Below are positions 10,651 to 21,064 of a stretch of DNA of 64,000 nucleotides, piece after piece. Origin of the DNA: Cydia pomonella (Eukaryota; Arthropoda; Insecta; Lepidoptera; Tortricidae). The notes beneath the pieces were generated by a model. It saw only the letters and a list, made by a program, of their open reading frames with translations. It did not search any database and had not been told where the DNA came from. The stretch spans positions 3,534,001-3,598,000 of the forward strand of contig NC_084721.1 of NCBI RefSeq assembly GCF_033807575.1. Reading direction: 5' to 3'. The position numbers and the translations under genes are program-made. Position 1 is the first letter of the stretch. The number at the start of each line of letters is the position of its first letter.

Positions 10651-11378
10651 TAATCCTAAAAACAAACATAATTAGATTTTTTTCTTTAATCTGTATATGT
10701 ATTATTTTCAAAATGGCGGTGCCTCACTTTTATTCAGTTTTAAGCTATGCTCACAAGGTCTACAGCTCTCAGAGCCACTAGTAATAAAGGATACGTAATT
10801 TAGTATTGCTACGCATCTTGACTTCAAAGCTTAAAATGGCTTAAATCATTCCAAAATAAACGAGGGGTCTTTATCCCCGTCAAATTATGAGATTTAGCAA
10901 AACATGTCAACTAAATTACACGCTTCAATTACGAGGGGCACAATGGGGGCATAACCGTGCCCCTACGGGGGCTGACCGCACGTGGCGACGCAATATGCTT
11001 CGTATGATAACTGATGCTAAAATCTTATTGTTCTTTAATTGTTTTATAATAAAACCTTTTTTTTAAGCGGGACGAATAAATAAAAGGGTGTTTTGATTTG
11101 GATAATGTCGTTTAGCATAATTTTAATCGGTAATAGAGAGGAGACAAGTGCAAGTGCATAATAACATGTTGCTCATATGGTACCATTTCATAAGCATATT
11201 TGTAACTTATATATCAGTACATTCAAATCATTCGTCTATCAACGATTAAAAAACTCCAAAAAAATCTAAATATTCCCAAGTTTTCGAAAAACATCATATT
11301 CACTTCTTTTATCCGCTTCAGTCCTTTTGGACGTTCTAGTATTTTGCTACTTGGTAGTACTCTCTACAAACAATAAAC

Positions 11379-11474
11379 ATGTGCTGCGGAGGTTGTGGTT
11401 GCCGTGGAGGCTGCTGCGGTGGATGCTGCTGCCCTTGCATCACCATCTACACATGCTGCACCAAGATCTGCTGA
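11379..11474 (+). CDS. 31-residue cysteine-rich peptide
   Basis: The single exon has ATG at 11379 and TGA at 11472-11474, encoding 31 residues of which 13 are cysteine and 7 glycine. The protein starts MCCGGCGCRGGCCGGCCCPC and closes with a CC and a terminal C. Codon use is GC-rich against an AT-rich background. A polyadenylation signal AATAAA lies at 11577-11582, 100 bp past the stop, so this reads as a complete small gene. No signal peptide is present. The CCGxC style resembles the small Cys-Gly-Pro sperm proteins of flies (Mst84D/Mst87F) or keratin-associated-like structural proteins; that is an analogy only. Expression is unproven, and a chance frame in a GC-rich patch is the main alternative. 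Confidence 0.5.
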   Translation: MCCGGCGCRGGCCGGCCCPCITIYTCCTKIC

Positions 11475-11647
11475 GTAGTCGCCGCAGAGGTGCCGGCAGC
11501 CGTGCCAGCGCTTCTGATGCTTCTACCAAAACCCGTGTTGTGTGGATGTCATATTCTCACAAGTGTTGTTGCGTGAAATAAATTATGTATTATGTATTTT
11601 CTCGACTTTACGTAGGCATATTTATTTATTACGATACAAGTGAAAAA

Positions 11648-11735
11648 ATAGGAAATTCGCAACGACTGGCGATCAATTAAATACGACCGAAGGGAGTGTT
11701 TTAAATTGACTCGAGTTGCGAATTACCTATTCGCA
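11648..11735. mobile_element. Small inverted-repeat element (AATTCGCAAC ends)
   Basis: TAGGAAATTCGCAAC at the left and GTTGCGAATTACCTA at the right form imperfect inverted termini around about 85 bp with GACCGAAGGGAGTG in the middle. This pattern is common in moth genomes. Confidence 0.5.
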
Positions 11736-11739
11736 CATG

Positions 11740-14700
11740 CATCGTACAAAGTTCTACAGTACATATGACCTTTTAAATTTTAGACATAGTTACGCAAAGT
11801 GCTAATTATCGCACTAGTGCGGTAAAATAGCACCAGATATACTGTAAAACATTTAAATTTATAGCTTAGGAAAGTACCTACGTATCTCATAATACTTAAT
11901 TTTTACTAAAATTTAATTCCTAATTTTTTTTAAATGAGAACCAAGTGTAACGGTAACTTTATTCTAGGAAAAACTACAAGAAATAACCTAGTGGATTGTA
12001 CAAGGTATCTGTTACCACATGGCTTATTTCACGAAATAGTCTAGTTATCGCTACAAGTAATTCGAAAAAAGTTACCAAAACTAAGCTAAGATATAGTAAA
12101 TTTTCTGAATACCTATTTTACATTAGAAAATAATATCAGCTCCAGTGTGTGATTGAAATTGAATTTATTATTCCGTGTTAGACACGCTCTAACACTTGCG
12201 TCGGCGGCAAACAATATCAAGTTTGAGCGACGAAGAGTGACCATGCGACTTGTCGCAAAGACGGATTTTATTTTTTTAAATCATTTACTTCTAGTAACTT
12301 TTAGACGCATACATGTTAGTTTGCACTTATAGCTATGTTAATATGTACAAACTTATCACTTAATAATTACTCAGACAACTATGTTTCTAGAAGTACCTAA
12401 TTACTAATTAGTGATTAGACATAATAAGTACTCCTAGAAACATTTGATGATATCACAATGCCTCAAATATGGGCAGTCGATCCTCTACGCAATCGAACGT
12501 AGGATTGGGTATTGTATATCTGGTGCTATTCAAAACTAACGTAAACTAAACTGAAGTATACGGGCTTTTATTTAATGACAATACCTATCAGTAACAGGTT
12601 ATGTAAAACCGAGTTTCATGCCGGTCCCATATTGGGATACCCTCCTACAATTTAGGAGGGATTTAAATCTTCTCGGGTCAGACGTGTAGGGTAAAGGCCG
12701 GCGTAGCTTTATTTGACGTTCAAAAGCGCATTGTATTACATATGCCTACTTGAAAAATAAACTTTATGGTGGTGTTAATCTTTTTTTTCCTAATTCAATC
12801 TTTATTCAAAAACATCTTTTTAACGAATTAATTTTTTAGGGTTCCGTACCTCAAAAGGAAAAACAGAACGCTTATAGGATCACTTTCTTGTCCGTCTGTA
12901 TATTCGTCCGTCGGTCTATTTGTCAAGACCCTTTATTTCGGGAACGCGTGGAGGTATCGAGTTGAAATTAAATCCATATACTCAGGTCTACGAGCCCTTG
13001 AAGCTGTGAAAAAATAAAACTTCTAAGTTAACGTAAAAAATAGATATGGCCGATTAAGCCGCAAAAAATGTATATTTCCACACTCTCAAGGAAATCAAAA
13101 ATTTTAGAGTACTCTCCGTTGACCTAGATCTATGAAATTTGGCAAGTAATACCGTCTTATAATACAAGTATAGGGAAAAATCTGAACACTATACATTTGT
13201 AATTAAATCATAAATTCCTAAACTATTTATAATATGTAAAATAAATAAATATGTACCTACAAATTTGTACGGAACCCTCGGCGAGCGAGTCCGACACGTA
13301 CTTGTCCAGTTTTTTTCATGGTTCTAATCCTCTTCATTTATATTCCTAAGAAAATGTCTATATAACAAAACAGTTTTCTTTAGTTAATCCTGAATACGAC
13401 CAATGACTAGGTTACCGTATAACTTATTCATATAAGCTTCATTGAACATCTCGGTGAAGCTATCACTGACCGCTGGAACAGATCCCTAAGTATCGTAAAT
13501 GGCTGGCTTAGATAAAAAATCGCAATTTCCATAATAAGAGCCACAAGCATGAGCATTCGTAAAAAAATCCTAGGCTTTTACGACGAGGCAGCCCTGCCCC
13601 AGAATCCCAACATGTATTGCTGTTCCCCTTTTTGGTTTTCCTATTTTGGTTCATAAACTTACTGCGACATGTTACATTTCTAAATAAACAAACCTATTCA
13701 TTTAAGTACTAATACAATTAAAAGTACTAACATAAACTTTATGAATCGATAATAATGATAATGACTTACTCATTTATTATGATAATTGACAAGTTATTTT
13801 CAAGTTTTGGCACGTAACGCTTTCTCCAGTAATGAAATAGATACTTAATATTGTATCCATTAGCGGAATTTGCAATTAGTGCAACAAACGGTTTTTATCT
13901 ACAGTATTTACTATGATTCATGATACTAAAAATAACATTAATTTTAAACGTGTGACAAATTAATTTATATTTAATAGGTATTGAATAATTCGGTGTGTAA
14001 AAGTTAGTAACTAGTGTAACTGCTTACACGAGAAAGTAAAAGTGTACAGTTTGCAGAATTTTTTTAATCTGTACAATCTAATGTTAAAGTAAATACACAC
14101 TGTCGCAGTCGTTATTGTCGTTAATTTAGTATATAAGAAAATATGCCCTAACAGTGTATCATTTACTGACTATAATTTATATATCATCTGTATACAATGC
14201 ACATGATTGCAATAAATAAATTGAATTGAATCGAATAAGTTCTCGATTCGCCAGATTCGTGTTTTATCCGATTTTTTAAATTTAAGTACAGAAAATGTCC
14301 CATTGTGCAACAACAATATGGCATACACTAATAAAATATAACCAAACGGTTCTATACCAAATTGATTTTATTGTATATATAAATATTTCCGACTGATTAA
14401 TAATCCAGTGAAACGGGATCGAAGGCAAATTTCAACAAAATAACAAAGATACTTGAACTACTAACTAGATTTAAATCACAATATACCTATACAATACAAG
14501 GCAACCTAAATAAAATCGTTTATTTTAAAAATAAAAATGTTTTAAAGCGTGGTCATCCCACACCAATGACACCCTAAATTTTGCACACAAGGGAGCTAAA
14601 CGGCGCGTTATCTTCGGTTCCGTTTCATTAAAAACGTATTAGCTGTTGCAGTCGGAAATATTCAGAGTGTGACTGTCCACTGTTTAGTTCCTTTTGTACA

Positions 14701-14790
14701 ATGATTGTAATATTTCTCACAAAGATTAACAATTTTAAGTGAGCGTTATTAAATTACTTTCTTGATAGTTTTTAAACACTTATGTCCTCG
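11740..14790. other. Gene-free AT-rich stretch with repeats
   Basis: No gene is visible. It holds an imperfect 16 bp hairpin (ATGTTTCTAGAAGTAC at about 12379 and its near complement at about 12427), the long repeat at 12835-13316 and a LINE-like tail (GCAATAAATAAATTGAATTG) at about 14208. Confidence 0.4.
12835..13316 (+). mobile_element. Diverged lepidopteran repeat (GGTTCCGTACCTCAAAAGG ... CCAGTTTTTTT)
   Basis: The termini resemble the 10341 repeat: GGGTTCCGTACC at the start, CGGAACCCTCGGCGAGCGAG and TTGTCCAGTTTTTTT at the end. The interior differs (TTTGGCAAGTAATACCGTCT, TATGGCCGATTAAGCCGC). It is the longer sister family and has no coding capacity. Confidence 0.7.
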
Positions 14791-14798
14791 TAAGTTCT

Positions 14799-14929
14799 GG
14801 GCTATAACCGCGAAAATCGAAGTTCGTCAATTGCGGGCATTTTTCTCTCGTCACTCTAATTACATCTCAGAAAGAGTAAAAGAGAAAGATCCCCGCAATT
14901 TGCGAATTCCGGTTTTCGTGGTAGACCCC
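14799..14929. mobile_element. Palindromic MITE, copy 1 of 2 (CCGCGAAAATCGAAGTTCG)
   Basis: The left arm GGGCTATAACCGCGAAAATC returns inverted as GGTTTTCGTGGTAGACCCC. The centre has TAAAAGAGAAAGA. A second copy with the same arms is at 49158-49288. Confidence 0.8.
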
Positions 14930-15095
14930 CTGGAGTACTTGTGCAGTCAACGTCAAAAATATGTTTGCATTTTTCGCCTTATTGGAAAGGAGTAAGGTGC
15001 AAAATTTGTAAACATATCTTTGACGTCGACTATACAAGTACAAATTAAATTCGAGTTTTGAACTCTTATAGAAATGAAAGAAAGCTCCAAATTCA

Positions 15096-16095
15096 GTGAG
15101 AGTCAGAATGGCGGGTGTACCTAAACAAAATTAAATGAAAACCATACCATATTTTTGTACCTACTTTGTACTATTTAGTACCTCCTTTAAAAAAATTGTA
15201 CCTCACGGTACTTAAAGTTATCACCATAAAACAGGTCACCCGCCATCCTGACAGTCAGAATGGCGGGTGTACTTTATTACGCTATGTTCCCGTGGTTATT
15301 GATAAATTCTATAAAAGCCTAATTTTTGTACCTTTTTTGTACCTTCATATTCAATTATAATACGAGTCATTTTATTTTTGGTTTCCAAGTTTTACTCATT
15401 TTATATTTTGCTTGCTATTACAATTTTGCAGGCGTCAAATCATGTCTTAAAAAAGGCTAGGCGCCAATTCAAAGAAATCTTCCTAAGAAAAATCATTTTT
15501 AAGACATGATTTTCTGAGCTATTAGAACTTAACAGATTAAACATTAAAGGTACTAAATCCTGGCGTAATAAAAATAATTGTACCTTAGCGTGTAAAAAGG
15601 CTAGGCGCCAATTCAAAGAAATCTTCCTAAGAAAAATCATTTTTAAGATATGATTTTCTGAGTTATATAAACTTAACAGATTAAACATTAAAGGTACTAA
15701 ATCCTGGCGTAATAAAAATAATTGTACCTTAGCGTTTTTTCTTAAAAATTAAATCGATAACTTGAAAAATTATAACGCCTGCAAAATTGTAATAGCAAGC
15801 AAAATATAAAATGAGTAAAACTTGGAAAGCACAAATAAAATGACTCATATTATAATTGAATATGAAGGTACAAAAAAGGTACAAAAATTTGGCTTTTATA
15901 GAATTTATCGTAATAAAGTACACCCGCCATTCTGACAGTCAGAATGGCGGGTGACCTGTTTTTTGGTGATAACTTTACGTACCGTGAGGTACAAATTTTT
16001 TTAAACGAGGTACTAAATAGTACAAATTAGGTACGAAAATATGGTATGCTTTTCATTTGATTTTATTTAGGTACACCCGCCATTCTGACTCTCAC
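15096..16095. mobile_element. 1 kb foldback transposon with repeated CACCCGCCATTCTGAC ends
   Basis: Two arms of about 330 bp (15096-15432 and about 15770-16095) are inverted copies of each other. The 16 bp motif GTCAGAATGGCGGGTG or its complement occurs six times: outermost at 15102 and 16074, and paired as 33 bp palindromes at 15237-15269 and 15921-15953. An 8 bp direct repeat CAAATTCA flanks the element (15088-15095 and 16096-16103), a plausible target-site duplication. The middle contains two direct repeats of about 145 bp (about 15449-15590 and about 15596-15735). There is no transposase. An 8-9 bp duplication with long arms suggests a MULE- or Foldback-like system. Confidence 0.88.
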
Positions 16096-16630
16096 CAAAT
16101 TCAAAAGTGCAATTTGTGTTTGCTGCACACCCATTTTAAAATCAGATAATCTAATTTCATTTAATCATTTATTTCAGATAACAAGACCCATACATTACTA
16201 ATTACATAATATAATAATAATAAAAAAGAAACACTTAAAAATTAATAATAAAAAAATAATCATGAAGTAATTAATTAATTAATGACGGGTCATCTTTTTA
16301 CGCGGTAAACGCAGCGGCAGCGGCAAGCGCATTGTCATTTTACCTACATTCCGTGATCCCATGCGTTCAACGCTGCGTCTATCACCGCTTCAGACTGGCT
16401 ACATAACTTGCGCTCTTGTAACTTGGGTTCTCGTGGTGGGTAAGTCACGCTAGGTGTATGGATTCGCGCGAGTACTCAACTCATGGTATCAGAGACTCCG
16501 GTAATCCCGGCGCAGCGGCTACAGGTAAACGACGCACAAGGGATAGGCAAGCTCACGCTAACCCCGTGTCACTAACGTCAGGTGTGAACTGCAGCTATAT
16601 TCGAATTCCAGCATACCACTGATCCTACGT

Positions 16631-16760
16631 GACCCCACACTAGCGTCTTCCGAGCGCCGGCTTCTAATCAAATCTATGGCTCGACACAACGTCGCATAGC
16701 GACGCCATTTTGTGTGCCGCTGACTAGACGCCGACGCTCAAAAGACGATAGTGTAGAGCG
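16631..16760. mobile_element. MITE related to 56619-56770
   Basis: GACCCCACACTAGCGTCTTC opens the element, followed by CGAGCGCCGGCTTCTAATC. The inverted partner TGACTAGACGCCGACGCTC then a degenerate end closes it. The same arms are found, better preserved, at 56619-56770. Confidence 0.7.
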
Positions 16761-16814
16761 TCTCTAGTTTTTCTACTAGCGGGGTAACAAAAACAACAAT
16801 GAAATAATAAATAG

Positions 16815-16820
16815 TTTATT
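16815..16820 (-). terminator. Polyadenylation signal overlapping the Wdr92 stop codon
   Basis: On the minus strand the last codons read CAA TAA followed by AC, so the stop TAA (16818-16816) lies inside CAATAAAC, an exact AATAAA. Another AATAA-type stretch follows within 15 bp. If used, the 3' UTR is only about 15-30 nt. Confidence 0.5.
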
Positions 16821-19800
16821 GTATATTGAGCTTAGTCGTCACAATAACGCGCACGTATTGGTCGTAGGCTGTAGCCACGGCCAGGCCAAGATGGTCGCGA
16901 TTCCAGTCCAGTGAGTTGATCGGCTGAGTGCTTACTACCATGCGTTGCAGTCGCTTCAGGGTCCCGGGGACCCCGACGGACACGCCTTGCTGGTCCATGC
17001 GGAACCTCTGCTCTGGGTATTCGCTGAAAATTATTACTTCTCTTGAGTCACTTTTGTCGACGCGACTCCGGATTAGCTTGTTTCATCGGAACGGAAATCG
17101 CATTGAATTGAACGAATGTGTTCCTTGACTTAATCCAGCATTATTAGGCCCCGAATGTCAAATTCACTCGATAAATATCTAGACTCTGACCACCCTAACT
17201 TTGCACAAACTTGGCAGTTAGAATGCATGCATATCCCCATATAATAAAATAGGTAAGCTCCATACTTGTCGTAGCACTTGACATGAAAACTTAGCGTGGT
17301 CCGACTTTATTAACCCTTTGAATGCTTTTTGTCATGAACACAAACATCATACATATACCTAGTTTAAATCGATTTCTAAAATATAAACTGTATATAGGTA
17401 GGTACTCAAATACTTATTGCCACAAGAATTAAAACTTACTATTTCCAGAGAGTCGCTTGGCCGTTTCCACAACACGTCACAAACAGGTCCCGATTTTGTG
17501 GCAGATGTCGCGCCACCCAAATTGTACCGCTTTTCACTGCATTTTCTAATACCTGGAAATGTGTAACTATTATAAAATGTGGACCCGGGTATGTCCTTAA
17601 ACTACGTCCAAAAAAAAAAAGTATGGGCAATGTGAATGTCATCTCGCCTTGTGTGGTAGGGCACAGCACAGCAGATGTCATTCCAGATCTAGAGCAGAGC
17701 CCAACTGGGGAAGTACCTCCACCTTACAGAAAACCGCAGCCAAATAACACTTGACCCTACTCATAGTGTTGTGTTCCTGCCGGTGAGTAAGGTTGCCAGA
17801 GCTCAACGAGGGGGGTGGGGTTAGGGTCGGCAACGCGCATGTAACTCCTCTGGAGTTGCAGGTGTACATAGGCTACGGAGACCGCTTACCATCAGGCAGG
17901 CCGTATGCTTGTTTGCCACCGACGTAGTATATAAAAAAAAAAAAGACGGTAGCTACCTAATTACCTATAGGTATTACAATAATAATAATATAAGTTCTGT
18001 AAAAGCCTCATAGAAATCAGAGAAAAATTACCTGCGCAAATCCCTTAGTAGGATTTTGAGTGCGCACGTCAAACACGTGGAACTTCCCCTCCAACGTGGT
18101 GGCTACCAGCTTGTTCATGGGGATGTCCTTACGATCAAACTCTGCGTGGCATACCTGAAATAAAACACAACGATGCAATTATAATTCCAAAGGTGCAAGT
18201 AACTTGTGCAAGATAAGGAACTTGCGCAGATTTTATGAATAATGTAAACAAATGTATAAATACCCAGCAACTCATGCATATACCATCGCAAGCTACTTGC
18301 GCACGTAACTTGCGTGTGTGCGACGCGCAAGTCCGTGTTATTTGCGCATTACCAGCGCGAGTGGGGCGAGGAACAGGCGCGTTCTGTCTACGCACGCAAG
18401 TAACTAGCAGCAACTCATGCATATACCATCGCAAGGTATTTGCGCACGTAACTTGCGTGTCTGCGACGCGCATGTCCGTGTTATTTGCGCATTACCATCG
18501 CGACTGGAGCAAGAAACTGGCGCGTTCTGTCTACGCACGCAATTTGCACACGCAAGTAACTAGCGCATCTTGCCTAAGCACTCTACACGCGCAAGGAACT
18601 TACTCTATTCAGTTTATGTCTTAATATATCATATCAAACAAAGAAGTCTGTATCTCACCCCATTCTTCAAGTTACATTCCCATCTGAGTGACATGGTCCT
18701 CAGATCAAACATCTTCAGGTCTCCATTATCATAACCGGCGACAACAATGCGCTCCGAGTCGTTGAATGAGTTCCCAAAGCAAACAGACCAGCAGTCCCGT
18801 TTGCCCTCACCTTTCACCGGCTGCATGTTTGCCACGGGCTTGCCCCGCTGTCTTTGATCCCAAACTTTTACTGTGCCTGTTACACGAAAGGATAATTTGA
18901 GGTCTACCAATTCAGCATTGTCCAAATACATGGAAGGATGGGTTGTGAAAGTTGTGATATATAACCAACTAAAGTCAAAATGCAAGCCAAAGTTATACTT
19001 TAGAGGAATAAGAAGACAAGTAATTTAAGTACTTTGGTTTCATTGCACCTAAATATCATCTGTCTTTATTTGTCCTATATTTCATAACAACTTTGGCCCA
19101 AAGTGCTGAAATTACAAATTGTTTTTTTCTTCAAATAGTGGAATCCCATATAGACTCTTATTCATATCGTCCAAGTCTCCAAAAGTATGTTAAGTAATGC
19201 CGAGTTTCCGATGGGATTTCTTTTTTAAATATGTTAACCCTTGTAGTGGTAGGCCGTTGACTCCCGACCGATATTGTCATTTAAATTTCATATTTGATTA
19301 ATAAAATTCCAATAACTTAAAACGAAATATACCATTTAAAGAGTTAAGTTAGCTATGTCTTAAGTGCAATTTTATAAACTTCTTAGCATTAATTATTATT
19401 TTTTAACAGTTTGCTGGAACTAAAGATGACAATATTGGATAAAATAGCACTCGATAATTTAGGTATTTTGAGATTAAGTAATTATGACACCACGTCGATT
19501 TGAACTTTTAGAATTGTGGGAGTATGGTACTTTGAGAAAGAAAAATTGGCATGTAAACAGGTCATGACGTATAAAATTACAAACATTTCATTACTCCTGA
19601 ATAAATTAGACAGTGTAACATTTAGAGGTTTAAAATTAGACATAATACAATGTTCACAAGTTGTACCATCTCTGCTGCCGGTGACAATTTCTGGCGCCCC
19701 ACAGCCAACTGTGTTGCCGCCCATGCCATCTATCGAGTTTATGATATCTGTGTGCTCCTTTGTTATGTACACTTGACAGCTCTTCTCCATATCCCTGAGA

Positions 19801-20309
19801 AAAAAAAATTATTTAATATTACAGTTTTATATTTGGTTGTTCAGCTGATAATAGTTTCAAGTACCCGAAAATGTAAAAAAAAAATTATTTCAATTTATTT
19901 AACTACCTAAAGATACAGACTTTATAGTCAATGCTGCGATTTACACGCATCAACTCCAAGAGCTGCTAGTGTATCAAATAAAATAATAATAATAATGACG
20001 GTGATAGTTTTCTGAGCATTCTTACCATATTTCCAAAGTACCCTTAAAATCGCCTGTAGCCAATCTTCTCTCTACATCGCTGGTCGCACCGAACGTTCCA
20101 CATTTAAAAGAATTCGGCCTTTCAATCTCCTTTATTTTTTTCACTTCACCTGCAGTTATTTCGAAGATTTCAATCGTTCCATGCCCTTTGGGTATGCAAC
20201 CAATAACAACAAACTTTGCAGAACACGGAATCCATTTGCAATCAAATATGGAGTGATTGATATTGTGTTCAATGTGTGTTATAATTTGAGGAGTATCTAA
20301 GCTTTCCAT
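16816..20309 (-). CDS. Wdr92: WDR92 / DNAAF10 (Monad), WD40 dynein-assembly factor, six exons
   Basis: Exons are 20309-20026, 19794-19667, 18876-18659, 18154-18032, 17552-17440 and 17023-16816. All are GT-AG with closing phases, giving 357 residues, the length I recall for the human protein. Recognisable blocks in order are PQIITHIEHN near the start, FDCKWIPCSAKFVV, KCGTFGAT, RRLATGDFKGTLEIWD, APEIVTGSRDGTVKVWD, NKLVATTLEGKFHVFDVRTQ, VARHLPQNRDLF, LWKYEYPEQ and STQPINSLDWN. It is a seven-blade WD40 propeller. Known relatives are cytoplasmic and act with R2TP/prefoldin-like chaperones in preassembly of axonemal dynein arms. It is head-to-head with Cxxc1. The stop codon overlaps an AATAAA. Intron 4 holds a LINE 3' fragment and intron 3 a CpG-rich tandem repeat. 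Unlike its neighbours, no exon-derived copies were found. Confidence 0.95.
17584..17944 (+). mobile_element. LINE-type 3' end repeat in Wdr92 intron 4 (copy 1)
   Basis: It runs from CCCGGGTATGTCCTTAAA to a poly-A run. Landmarks are CATTCCAGATCTAGAGCAGA, GTGTTGTGTTCCTGCCGGTG, TTGCCAGAGCTCAACGAG and GTTTGCCACCGACGTAGTAT. The same sequence is found at 28517-28855 and, truncated, at 53384-53452. The position-specific A tail suggests a retroposed 3' end. It is antisense to Wdr92. Confidence 0.8.
18265..18570. repeat. Two-unit, 153 bp tandem repeat rich in TTGCGCA/CGCAAG, Wdr92 intron 3
   Basis: CAGCAACTCATGCATATACC starts at 18265 and again at 18418. Each unit contains ACTTGCGCACGTAACTTGCG-like blocks, TTATTTGCGCATTACC and GCGCGTTCTGTCTACGCACG. 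The motif TTGCGC/GCGCAA also decorates the flanks from 18190 to 18600, so the array grew from a shorter CGCAAGT element. It is non-coding. Confidence 0.85.
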
Positions 20310-21064
20310 TTTAACAGATTTATTATATAGTTTTCCTTGACCCCAATCACTTATTTAACGAATAAAAACAACCTCAAATTCCACCAATCTACCATCGAAT
20401 AAACACATTTCAGTTGTCATGGTAACAAAAGTGACGTTTAACGTGTTTTTTTAATTATCTGGCACTTTAGATTGAAATATTTGCCAGCAAAGTCATCGAA
20501 TAAAAAAAAGGTTTTACAAATTTGCATGCAGTTTTACTATTAGTACATCTCAGCAAGTTATTAATCTTAACGATTATTTTTATGGTGTTTATATCAGAAA
20601 CAATTATATTTTTCTTAATTTACCTTCGTATATTATCTATAATTTATTGTCTATGATTTGACAGCACTTTGACGTATATAGTGATGTACTCTTAACGCAT
20701 AATTTGGAATGTCGATAAAGTAAAAGACGGCAGTGGAAATTAAATATTCATTAAACTCAATAAACCCTTAAATTAATTATATGACGCTGATAGAATTGAT
20801 AGTACAAAAGTGTTGTAGTTAAATGATTGACGACTTAGAGTAATATCTATTCGTTTTCGTTATTTCGTCTCGTGCTATAAACCAATAGTGCTATTGTATT
20901 ATCGATAAAAGATCTTAACGCTGACGCTGCTAAAGGCATCCTTAATCATTGCATTATAAAAAAAGATTATTGTAAATGCGTGCAAAATAAGAAATTAATG
21001 AATTTAATCGTATATTTAGTGATATCATTTTATTCATTGCAAAAATAACCTATAATTGTTCAAA
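20310..21064. promoter_or_regulatory. Bidirectional Wdr92/Cxxc1 promoter interval with DRE
   Basis: This is 755 bp between the divergent start codons. It contains TATCGATA at 20900-20907, the core of the insect DNA-replication-related element (DREF site) common in housekeeping promoters, plus a related GTCGATAAA at about 20712. It is otherwise AT-rich, with no TATA box in a convincing place. Confidence 0.6.

Noticed and set aside
11280..11300. ACATCATATTC upstream of the cysteine-rich peptide as a fly-type translational control element
   Set aside because: Only a loose match to the fly consensus, and the transcription start is unknown.
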